A DNA stretch of 13,233 nt, taken from positions 1-13,233 of the forward strand of contig JABDJW010000415.1 of assembly GCA_013002375.1 (NCBI GenBank). The letters are read 5' to 3'. The DNA comes from Acidimicrobiales bacterium (GTDB lineage Bacteria; Actinomycetota; Acidimicrobiia; Acidimicrobiales; SHLQ01). The notes beneath the pieces were generated by a model that worked only from the letters and a program-made list of their open reading frames with translations, was not told the origin of the DNA and made no database searches. Shown here one piece after another: positions 7,345 through 13,233 of this stretch (position 1 is its first letter; every line of letters begins with the position of its first letter). Both the position numbers and the translations under genes were made by a program.

Positions 7345-8901
7345 CTAGCCGAACTTCTGCTCGATCTCGATCTCGGTCCAGTAGCCGGGCAGGGGGGCCG
7401 AGACGTCGCCGGCTGCGTAGTGCTTCAGCCGCTCGAAGCCGACGCTGTCGAGCATCTCGATGGCGTCGAAGACGTTCCAGGGGCCAACGGCCCGCAGCGC
7501 CTTGTCGCCCTCGGAGTTCTTGCGGGGCAGGTTCGAGGTGACGACCAACAGGCGGGCGTTGGGATCGACCGCCTGCAACACATTGGCCCGACCGAGGGTC
7601 TTCCACAGGGTGTCGGTGCGCAACAGACCCGGACGCACGGTGGTGAAGGCGCCGGACACGTCGACGTACCACTGGAAGCCGCTGGCGTCTTGCACCAACA
7701 GGTTGAACTGCACGCCGGCGCCCTTGAGTTTCGGTTTCTCGGACACGATCGAGAACCCGGCTTCTTCGAGCACGATGCGGGCCAGGTCATGGGCCTTCTT
7801 GCCCTCCTGGGTGGCTCGGGCCTGGAAGTGTTCGGCCACTTCGTCGGGGGTGGTTTCTGGCACTGCAATAGGCAACTGATCTTCTCCTTCTACGTCGACC
7901 GCGCGGATGCGCTTGGCCCGAGTTCGCTCGGTTGCCAAACGGTCGCGAGCGATCTGGATGTAGGTGGCATCCAGATCGAAACCCACGCCGCGACGGCCAC
8001 TGCGGTGGGCGGCGACGAGGGTGGTGCCCGATCCGAGGAACGGGTCGAGGACGAGGTCTCCCTCGTAGGTGTAGAGATCGATGAGGCGGCGGGGCAACTC
8101 GACCGGGTACGGGGCCGGGTGCTGGACCCGGCGAGCGCTTTCGGGCGGGATCTTCCACACGTCGAGCGTGGCTTCCATGAACTCGTCAGCGGTGAGGGTG
8201 GACTGTGCGGGCAGTTCTTCTTTCACCCGCTGCTTGGGGTTGCGGGCCCGGTCGAACCGACCCTTGCTGGCCACGATGACCCGCTCGGTGAGGTCGCGCA
8301 GCACCGGGTTGGCCGCGGACCGATACGACCCCCAAGCCAACGAGCCGGTGGCACCATCGGCCTTCTGCCAGATGATCTCGCCCCGCAGCAACAGTCCGAG
8401 ATCGTCCTGGAGGATGCTGATGATGTCGGCCGACAGGCTGCGGTAGGGCTTGCGCCCGAGGTTGGCCACATTGACCGCAATACGGCCGCCGGGCTCGAGC
8501 ACCCGGGCGCACTCGCTGAACACGTCGCGCAACATCTGGAGGTAGTCGAGGTACGACGACGGCACTTGATCGTCGGCGACGGCGAGCTCGTACTCCTTGC
8601 CGACGAAGTACGGCGGCGAGGTGACCACGAGGGCCACACACTTGTCGGGCAGGACCGACATGTCGGTGCTGCTGCCCAGGATGCATGGTTCGTCGATATC
8701 GAAGCGGACGACCTCGGCGTCGTCGGACAGCGTGGGCGGGGTGAAGCGCTCGTAGAACGCCGAAGCATCGTGACTCTCACGGGCTCCGGCACCAAAGGCC
8801 ATCGTCGATGTGGTGCGCCGAGCAGAGCCGTCTTTACCGGCGGCCGTCTTTTCGGCAGCGGTCTCTTCGGCAGCAGTCTCTCTGGCAGCTGGGCCGGCCA
8901 T
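7345..8901 (-). CDS. Beta-class site-specific DNA methyltransferase with extra C-terminal nuclease-fold-like domain
   Basis: The 518-residue protein is an S-adenosylmethionine-dependent DNA methyltransferase. Motif IV is TSPPY (94-98) and motif I is DPFLGSGTT (286-294); the IV-before-I order is that of the beta class, and TSPPY favours N4-cytosine over N6-adenine. Motif X lies at HPAPYPVELPRRLI (261-274), and the target-recognition region must lie between ~205 and 260. Residues ~350-518 form a second domain not needed for methylation: a helical stretch, then GVQFNLLVQDASGFQWYVDV, SGAFTTVRPGLLRTDTLWKTL and a LLVVTSNLP strand. Its strand order resembles a PD-(D/E)XK fold, but a glycine (VDVSG, 413-417) stands where the catalytic lysine would be, so it may bind DNA without cutting. 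The N-terminus carries a TAAEE/TAAEK repeat. The ATG at 8901 has GGAAGGA five bases upstream. The recognition sequence cannot be predicted. Confidence 0.9.
   Translation of the reverse strand: MAGPAARETAAEETAAEKTAAGKDGSARRTTSTMAFGAGARESHDASAFYERFTPPTLSDDAEVVRFDIDEPCILGSSTDMSVLPDKCVALVVTSPPYFVGKEYELAVADDQVPSSYLDYLQMLRDVFSECARVLEPGGRIAVNVANLGRKPYRSLSADIISILQDDLGLLLRGEIIWQKADGATGSLAWGSYRSAANPVLRDLTERVIVASKGRFDRARNPKQRVKEELPAQSTLTADEFMEATLDVWKIPPESARRVQHPAPYPVELPRRLIDLYTYEGDLVLDPFLGSGTTLVAAHRSGRRGVGFDLDATYIQIARDRLATERTRAKRIRAVDVEGEDQLPIAVPETTPDEVAEHFQARATQEGKKAHDLARIVLEEAGFSIVSEKPKLKGAGVQFNLLVQDASGFQWYVDVSGAFTTVRPGLLRTDTLWKTLGRANVLQAVDPNARLLVVTSNLPRKNSEGDKALRAVGPWNVFDAIEMLDSVGFERLKHYAAGDVSAPLPGYWTEIEIEQKFG
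8846..8890 (-). repeat. 15-bp tandem repeat encoding the methyltransferase N-terminus
   Basis: Three adjacent 15-bp units (8846-8860, 8861-8875, 8876-8890) differ at a few positions, and a degenerate fourth follows at 8831-8845. They encode the five-residue steps ETAAE, ETAAE-like and KTAAG. The charged, Ala-rich segment is probably disordered, and its length may vary between strains. Confidence 0.7.
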
Positions 8902-9170
8902 TGGGGTCCTTCCGGGGGGCCGGCACCAGCGTCAGACGCCGGGGCCAACCGAAATCGGGGTGCCCCTGCTCCGACAACCTGCGCCAGCAAGTGTACGAAC
9001 TGATGAGACCCACAGTACGGACGGTGTGTGACAGGTTTCGATTTGTCTCGGCACGACCGTTGCAATTGCAGCGATATCTGCGATCAGGCCGCAAATCCAC
9101 CGCGTCCTGTGCCTCTGCCCCTGACCCGTCGGTTCCGCCTCTGACGAGCGAACCTGTCTCAGCGCCCGCG

Positions 9171-9176
9171 TAGGGT
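9171..9176 (+). promoter_or_regulatory. -10 box TAGGGT for the 185-aa gene
   Basis: TAGGGT matches the actinobacterial -10 consensus and is identical to the box before the exonuclease. Transcription would start near 9183, leaving a structured leader of about 80 bases. No good -35 is visible. Confidence 0.4.
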
Positions 9177-9225
9177 GAGGGCAGCCCCCGCGTCGGGTGG
9201 CGGTCGGCTCGTGACCCGCCGGTGA

Positions 9226-9262
9226 GGGTCTCCACAGCAACCCAGAAAACGCTTGGAGACCC
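9226..9262 (+). promoter_or_regulatory. Leader hairpin that buries the Shine-Dalgarno of the 185-aa gene
   Basis: GGGTCTCCA (9226-9234) is perfectly complementary to TGGAGACCC (9254-9262), which ends at the base before ATG 9263 and contains the ribosome site GGAG. The loop is 19 bases (9235-9253) with an A-rich part. In RNA the 9-bp stem would hide the ribosome site, so translation may need an opening signal such as a ligand, a protein or temperature. I do not recognise a known riboswitch class. Confidence 0.65.
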
Positions 9263-9820
9263 ATGTCCGTCGAGCACCGATCGGCCCAGACCGATTCCTC
9301 ACCCACCGATTCCTCACCAACCGATCCCGCCGCCGGCGTCACGACCTTGATCGCGCACGAGTGGCTCGAACAGATTCTCGAGACTCGGCTCGATGCCGAT
9401 CTCGCCGACCCTCGATGCAGCTGGCCCACCGCAGTGGCCTGCCTGGCCGTGCTCGGAGTCGCGCCGCCCGATCCCGAACCGGCCGCGGTGATCGCGCACG
9501 GCTTGGAACTGGCCCAGCGGTGGCCGTGGTCCGCCCTGCGCCGGGAGGCCAGCAAGGCCGAGGGCCGGTGGGAGGTCACCCCCACCGAAGCGGCCGCGAT
9601 GGACGATGCCGAGTTCGCCGACGAGATGCTTGCCACCCAAGTGCCGCTGCACGACGTGTACTCCGACCTCGCCGAACTCCTTGCCCCGTCGGTCTTTCGC
9701 CATATCACTCGCACGCTCGACGCCTGGGGGGTCGACCCGTTCTATGACCGCCCGGCCTCGTCACCGAGCAGTTCGTCGAGCCGCTCCCGGGCTGCGGGTT
9801 CGAGGGTGCGCCAGTCATAG
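9263..9820 (+). CDS. Hypothetical 185-aa acidic protein
   Basis: I do not recognise this protein. It is soluble, with no signal peptide or membrane segment. The first ~25 residues are a polar Ser/Thr/Pro/Asp tail built partly from a 15-bp DNA repeat (TDSSP twice, 9290-9319). Residues ~27-160 look helical and contain several Trp (HEWLEQILETRL, QRWPWSALRRE, TLDAWGVDPFYD), consistent with one compact helical domain. The last ~26 residues are Ser/Arg-rich and come from DNA that on the other strand encodes the end of the glycosidase-like gene, so they look like an accidental extension. The ATG at 9263 has GGAG at the right distance, inside the hairpin 9226-9262. It is divergent from the methyltransferase; a link to that gene is possible but unproven. 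Confidence 0.7.
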   Translation: MSVEHRSAQTDSSPTDSSPTDPAAGVTTLIAHEWLEQILETRLDADLADPRCSWPTAVACLAVLGVAPPDPEPAAVIAHGLELAQRWPWSALRREASKAEGRWEVTPTEAAAMDDAEFADEMLATQVPLHDVYSDLAELLAPSVFRHITRTLDAWGVDPFYDRPASSPSSSSSRSRAAGSRVRQS

Positions 9821-10821
9821 ACCGAGCCACCCAGCGCACCCGTGTCGGCGATCGAGCGGGCGAAGTCGTCGAACTGCTCGAGCCGGGCCAGCGGTTCCTC
9901 GGGGTCCGCCGGGTCGTCCACGCCGTCGATCCCGCCGATGCCCCCGATGGCATGGACCACCGCATCGGGATCACCGAGGTGTGCCCGAAGCCGTTCGGTG
10001 CTCTCGGTGTTGTAGACGTACCCGTCGTCATAACCGGATTCCTCGGAACGGAATGACCAGTAGCTCATCGGCAGCCAGACGTCGTAGAGCGGCTCCAGCT
10101 CGGTCCAGGGGAACTCGGGCCAGAACTGCTCGTTCACCACGTCGGTCAACACCGGTGGGAGAACGATCGCACCGAGCGGGTCGTCGCCCAGGTGTTCGCG
10201 ATATTTCCGACTCAGCGCAACCAGTCGCCGCCCCCGTTCGGTCGGCTCCAGACCATCGTCGGTCCACTCGATATCGACTGCCACACCGTCGAAGCGGTGG
10301 CCGAAGGCCTCGAAGTCGGCCATGGCTCGCAACCGATCGATGTCGGCGTCGTCGTCGGTCCACTTGGGCAGGTACCAGGCGACAACCGCGATGTCGTGTC
10401 GGTGCGCCTCCTGCAGAAAGGTCGCCAACACGAACCGGTTCTCGAGCACGTCCGGCGAGCGCGACCCGACCCTCGAAGCCTGGAGGTACAGCGTCCGCAC
10501 GCCGTTGGACGCCATTGCTTCGAGGTCGGCGGCGGTGACGGGAGGATTCGGCCCGGTGTAGGCCGGTGCGAAGTCGAAGCCATCGACCCAGGCGCCCAGA
10601 CCGCGATACGGGTCGATGGTGCGGGGGGAAGTGGCATCGTCCACCTCGAGCGTCAGGTCAACCACGGTGCGGGCTGCGGCGGCCGGCTCGCCGACCAATG
10701 GCTTGACGTTTCGGCGCTGGTTCAAGACCGCGCCCGCAACCACCGCGACAACGGCCAGAACCACCAGCGCCGCGCTCACCAAGGTCCCGCGAGCCACACG
10801 CGGTTCGCCTGCCGTTTCCAC
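9742..10821 (-). CDS. Membrane-anchored TIM-barrel glycoside hydrolase-like protein
   Basis: The 359-residue product has one N-terminal transmembrane helix (~13-33) with no clear cleavage site, so it is likely a signal-anchored extracytoplasmic protein. Residues ~65-355 alternate strands and helices as in a (beta/alpha)8 barrel: YRGLGAWVDGFDF, VRTLYLQASR, IAVVAWYLPKW, FDGVAVDIEW, DVWLPMSYW. D183 and E185 at the end of a central strand are the best catalytic candidates, as in barrel hydrolases of the putative glycoside hydrolase type. The substrate is unknown; a cell-envelope or exopolysaccharide glycan is a guess from the neighbours. The GTG at 10821 follows a TACCGT -10 box by seven bases, so the gene is probably leaderless. 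Its 3' end overlaps the convergent 185-aa gene by 79 bp. Confidence 0.82.
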   Translation of the reverse strand: METAGEPRVARGTLVSAALVVLAVVAVVAGAVLNQRRNVKPLVGEPAAAARTVVDLTLEVDDATSPRTIDPYRGLGAWVDGFDFAPAYTGPNPPVTAADLEAMASNGVRTLYLQASRVGSRSPDVLENRFVLATFLQEAHRHDIAVVAWYLPKWTDDDADIDRLRAMADFEAFGHRFDGVAVDIEWTDDGLEPTERGRRLVALSRKYREHLGDDPLGAIVLPPVLTDVVNEQFWPEFPWTELEPLYDVWLPMSYWSFRSEESGYDDGYVYNTESTERLRAHLGDPDAVVHAIGGIGGIDGVDDPADPEEPLARLEQFDDFARSIADTGALGGSVYDWRTLEPAARERLDELLGDEAGRS

Positions 10822-10828
10822 GCCGCCG

Positions 10829-10834
10829 ACGGTA
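10829..10834 (-). promoter_or_regulatory. -10 box TACCGT for the glycosidase-like gene
   Basis: On the minus strand TACCGT fits TANNNT and is followed by seven bases and the GTG start at 10821. No ribosome site is present, which fits leaderless translation. Confidence 0.45.
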
Positions 10835-10872
10835 GTGGCTCGCCGAGCGACCTTGGTTGTCCCACCCGGGTA

Positions 10873-10888
10873 GCACCCGCGCGGGTGC
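10873..10888. promoter_or_regulatory. 16-bp perfect palindrome between divergent genes
   Basis: GCACCCGCGCGGGTGC is its own reverse complement. A second palindrome, ACCCGGGT (10864-10871), ends one base before it. The pair sits between the two divergent starts (10821 minus, 10925 plus), just upstream of the TAGCCT -10 box, a natural place for a regulator controlling both genes. Confidence 0.5.
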
Positions 10889-10910
10889 CTCGTGGAACCC
10901 GACCCACCAC

Positions 10911-10916
10911 TAGCCT
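10911..10916 (+). promoter_or_regulatory. -10 box TAGCCT for the amidohydrolase-CapA operon
   Basis: TAGCCT fits the TANNNT consensus and lies eight bases before GTG 10925, slightly longer than ideal for a leaderless start. No ribosome site precedes that codon. Confidence 0.4.
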
Positions 10917-10924
10917 GGTATGCC

Positions 10925-12625
10925 GTGGATGGCGCGCCCTTCGATCAGGCTCAGATGGACGATGAGCCCGTCGACTCCGGCGCCGGCACACCCGACCCGG
11001 CAGCTCCACCGATCGTCGATCGCCGCAAGCTCCTGTTCGGTGCCGGGTTCGGTGCCGTCAATCTCGCGATGCTGCGCACGATCAGCGCGCCGGGCCGCGA
11101 CGCCGGCAACCTCGCCAAGATTTTGAGCGAACCGGGCGATGCACCACAGACCAGCGTGCTGGCCGGGCAAGACGTGGAACCCACCACCTCGGTTCCGCCC
11201 CGGATGGCGAACGCGGCGCCACCGCCGGGTCCCGACCACGTGTTCGATCACGTCATCAGCGGTGGCCGGGTGATCGACCCCGGCAGCGGGTTCGACGCCA
11301 TCGCCAACGTCGGCATCGACGGGGCGACCATCTCCAGCATCAGCTTCGAGCGGCTGAACTCCAAACAGGCCGCGATCGACGCCACCGGCCTCGTTGTGGC
11401 GCCCGGCTTCATCGATCTCCTCAGCTACCAGCTGAACGGGTACGGCGAGTGGTTCAAACTGGCCGATGGCGTCACCACCAACCTCTGCATGCACGGCATC
11501 GATGCGCCCGCGGCGGAGTTCTTCCCCAAGATGGCTGCGCTACGCCCCCCGATCCACTACGGCGGCGCCTACGACAACGCCGCGATCCGCCCCGACATCG
11601 GCAGCCTCGGCATCTACGACGAGCCCAGCGCGGAGCAGGTCGAGCAGATCATCGCCGCGGCCAATACCGATGTCGCCAATGGTGCGATCGGCCTGCACCT
11701 CCAACCCGAGTACACCCCGGGCATCACCACCCAGGAACTCATGCGGCACGGCGAGTTGGCCACGCGGGTCGGCGTACCGGTGTTCATGCACATCCGGTAC
11801 AGCGAAGATCAAGAACCGGGCACCCAGGCCGAGGCGATCGACGAAGTCGTGCGGCTCGCCCGCGAGACCGGCGCTGCGGTCCACGTCGAACACATCAACT
11901 CCACCGGCGGCACCGGACGCATGGCCGAGGCGATCGGGACGCTCGAGGCGGCCCGGGCCGAGGGGCTGGAGATCACCGCGTGCGTCTACCCCTACACCTT
12001 CTGGGCGACCTACCTCCGATCGTCGCGCTACGTCGATTGGCAGGAGAAGTACGGCATCTCGTACGGCGACCTTCAGGTGGCCGGGCGATCGGAGCGTCTC
12101 ACCGAGGCGACCTACCGCACCGCGTACGCGGAGAACATGCTGACCGCCGCGTTCGCCATGAGCGACGAGGACATCGACGTGGCGCTCCGGGCGCGCTGGG
12201 TGATGATCGGCAGTGACGCCATACTCGAGACCGCCCACAACAACCATCCCCGGGCCACCGGCTGCTTCAGCCGGGTCCTCGGCACCTACGTCCGCGACCG
12301 TAACGTCATCAGTCTTCGGGCGGCCCTGGGCAAGATGACGATCCGCCCGGCCCGATTGCTGCAAAAGGCATCTCCCGATCTGGCTCGCAAGGGCCGAATG
12401 CAGATGGGTGCCGATGCCGACGTCACCATCTTCAATGCCGAGACCATCACCGACCGCTCGACCATCGCCGAGCCCTGGCTGCCATCGACCGGTGTCGACT
12501 GGGTCCTGGTGAACGGCACGATCGCGAAGCGCCCGACCGGTTCGGCCAGCGATGCCGAGGGCCGACCGCTGCCCGATGGCGTCGACACCAGCGTTGCTCC
12601 CGGATCGGCGTTGCGCCCGATATGA
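10925..12625 (+). CDS. D-aminoacylase-like amidohydrolase lacking the HxH motif, with twin-arginine-like N-terminus
   Basis: The 566-residue protein belongs to the amidohydrolase superfamily, closest in pattern to N-acyl-D-amino-acid deacylases. After a polar N-terminus comes DRRKLLFGAGFGAVNLAML (from residue 32), a twin-arginine export-like segment with a short hydrophobic core. The catalytic part starts near 105 (VISGGRVIDPGSGFDAIANV). The usual GFIDLHTH is GFIDLLSY here (161-168), so both histidines of the first metal motif are gone. C188, H289, H323 (HVEHINSTG) and D431 (GSDA) remain; their counterparts in D-aminoacylase form the tight zinc site and catalytic acid. It may be a one-metal enzyme or have a new activity. 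GTG 10925 is preferred over GTG 10892 because of the -10 box between them. The stop overlaps the CapA-like start. Confidence 0.85.
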   Translation: MDGAPFDQAQMDDEPVDSGAGTPDPAAPPIVDRRKLLFGAGFGAVNLAMLRTISAPGRDAGNLAKILSEPGDAPQTSVLAGQDVEPTTSVPPRMANAAPPPGPDHVFDHVISGGRVIDPGSGFDAIANVGIDGATISSISFERLNSKQAAIDATGLVVAPGFIDLLSYQLNGYGEWFKLADGVTTNLCMHGIDAPAAEFFPKMAALRPPIHYGGAYDNAAIRPDIGSLGIYDEPSAEQVEQIIAAANTDVANGAIGLHLQPEYTPGITTQELMRHGELATRVGVPVFMHIRYSEDQEPGTQAEAIDEVVRLARETGAAVHVEHINSTGGTGRMAEAIGTLEAARAEGLEITACVYPYTFWATYLRSSRYVDWQEKYGISYGDLQVAGRSERLTEATYRTAYAENMLTAAFAMSDEDIDVALRARWVMIGSDAILETAHNNHPRATGCFSRVLGTYVRDRNVISLRAALGKMTIRPARLLQKASPDLARKGRMQMGADADVTIFNAETITDRSTIAEPWLPSTGVDWVLVNGTIAKRPTGSASDAEGRPLPDGVDTSVAPGSALRPI

Positions 12626-13233
12626 CCGCCCGCCACGATCCCGCTTCGCGGCCCGACCAGCACCTGCGCTCGCCGGCCATCGGTGTCGGGAAGTCCCTTC
12701 AACCGGCGGCACCACTCGAACAGTCGGTGGCGTGGCGGCTGTTCTTCGCCCTTCTGCTCGTCGGCGCCGTGATCCTGATCTTCGGTTCGGCCTCCTCCGA
12801 CGACGACGCCCTGGTCACCACCGAGGTGGAGGGCCGCACCGAGGAACGGGCCGAACTCGGCCCCGACCCGGCCACGACACCGGCGGAAACCGCCACGAGC
12901 TTCACCCTGGTCGCCGGTGGTGACGTACTCGTCCACGAATCGGTCGCCGCCAGCGCGGCCACCGACGACGGTTTCGACTTCGGCCCCCAGCTGGCGGTAA
13001 TCGCACCGACCGTTCGGGCTGCTGATGTCGCGATCTGCCATCTCGAGGTGCCGATCTCGGCCACGAACGACGACCTCGCCTACTACCCCGCTTTTCGAGT
13101 TCCGAGCCAGCTGGCCCCGGCCCTGGCCGGAGCGGGCTTCGACTCGTGCTCGGTGGCTTCCAACCACAGCCTCGACGCCGGTGAGGCCGGGGTCGCCAGC
13201 ACCCTCGACCAACTCGACCGGGCCGGCGTGGAC
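12622..13233 (+). CDS. CapA-family (poly-gamma-glutamate capsule type) membrane protein, 3' end cut by window edge
   Basis: The visible 204 residues begin a CapA/PgsA-like protein, a family with a calcineurin-like metallophosphatase fold linked to poly-gamma-glutamate synthesis or release. A short cytoplasmic tail is followed by one transmembrane helix (~40-56), an acidic Thr/Glu/Pro-rich linker (~58-92) and the extracytoplasmic domain. That domain opens with TLVAGGDVLVHESV (the GDxxxH motif), then ICHLEVPIS and SVASNHSLDAGEAGVASTLDQL, the family's Asn-His block. The ATG at 12622 shares bases with the amidohydrolase stop (ATGA), so the two are translationally coupled and probably act on the same extracellular material. 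Much of the domain lies beyond the right edge. Whether this cell makes poly-glutamate is not shown: no CapB/C genes are visible. Confidence 0.88.
   Translation, partial: MTARHDPASRPDQHLRSPAIGVGKSLQPAAPLEQSVAWRLFFALLLVGAVILIFGSASSDDDALVTTEVEGRTEERAELGPDPATTPAETATSFTLVAGGDVLVHESVAASAATDDGFDFGPQLAVIAPTVRAADVAICHLEVPISATNDDLAYYPAFRVPSQLAPALAGAGFDSCSVASNHSLDAGEAGVASTLDQLDRAGVD

Larger units (their letters stand above)
8902..9262. other. Divergent intergenic region between the methyltransferase and the 185-aa gene
   Basis: No convincing gene is seen in these 361 bases on either strand. An AT-richer core at about 9040-9085 contains the perfect palindrome TGCAATTGCA (9061-9070) and GATATC just after it, a plausible regulator site for the divergent genes. 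TACACT and TACTGT on the minus strand are -10-like but lack good -35 boxes, so the methyltransferase promoter is not placed. On the plus strand TAGGGT (9171-9176) is a candidate -10 for the 185-aa gene, giving a leader of about 80 bases. Confidence 0.5.

Noticed and set aside
9183..9262. Known riboswitch class in the leader of the 185-aa gene
   Set aside because: I compared it by eye with cobalamin, SAM-IV, ZTP, preQ1 and c-di-AMP consensus cores and found no match. It is reported only as a hairpin.
10892..10924. GTG 10892 as the amidohydrolase start
   Set aside because: It would place the TAGCCT -10 box inside the coding region, and the bases before it show no ribosome site. GTG 10925 fits better.
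11540..12715. A 391-codon open frame on the minus strand
   Set aside because: It is antisense to the amidohydrolase and to the start of the CapA-like gene, both of which show family motifs; its composition is that of a shadow frame.

Overview
The window is GC-rich throughout, with strong G/C preference at third codon positions and few spacers. Several genes appear to start directly downstream of a TANNNT -10 box. Together with a LAxTG-type cell-wall sorting signal (class E sortase type), this points to a high-GC actinobacterium. An Acidimicrobiia-like member is plausible, but that rank is inference. No rRNA, tRNA, CRISPR array or transposase was found.

Left part (1-5238, all minus strand): an envelope-glycan group made of an Ig-like LAxTG surface protein (3098-3907), a flippase fused to a family 2 glycosyltransferase (926-2995), and a GT4 glycosyltransferase that overlaps it by 4 bp and runs off the left edge. 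Upstream of these, behind a clear intrinsic terminator (4043-4086), lies a ferritin-like diiron protein (4108-5238). Its promoter contains a 14-bp palindrome in an AT-rich patch.

Middle (5330-9262): three nucleic-acid enzymes or candidates. The first is a plus-strand DEDDy 3'-5' exonuclease that has no ATG, GTG or TTG before its first catalytic motif. The second, on the minus strand, is a 342-aa protein with nuclease-like motifs. The third, also minus, is a beta-class DNA methyltransferase with a conserved-looking, probably catalytically altered C-terminal domain. The 342-aa gene and the methyltransferase form a candidate restriction-modification-like pair. A striking nested inverted repeat (6047-6101) separates the exonuclease from the 342-aa gene.

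Right part (9263-13233): a plus-strand 185-aa protein of unknown function has its Shine-Dalgarno sequence inside a 9-bp hairpin. It converges on, and overlaps by 79 bp, a minus-strand membrane-anchored TIM-barrel glycosidase-like gene. That gene is divergent from a plus-strand pair: a D-aminoacylase-like amidohydrolase that has lost its HxH motif, and a CapA-family protein that starts within the amidohydrolase stop codon (ATGA) and runs off the right edge. The divergent promoter region carries a 16-bp perfect palindrome. This block looks devoted to extracytoplasmic polymer or peptide metabolism.

Best leads for something new are the methyltransferase / nuclease-like pair, the flippase-GT2 fusion, the HxH-less amidohydrolase coupled to CapA, and the RNA hairpin over the start of the 185-aa gene. 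All functions are read from sequence motifs alone; no searches were run.
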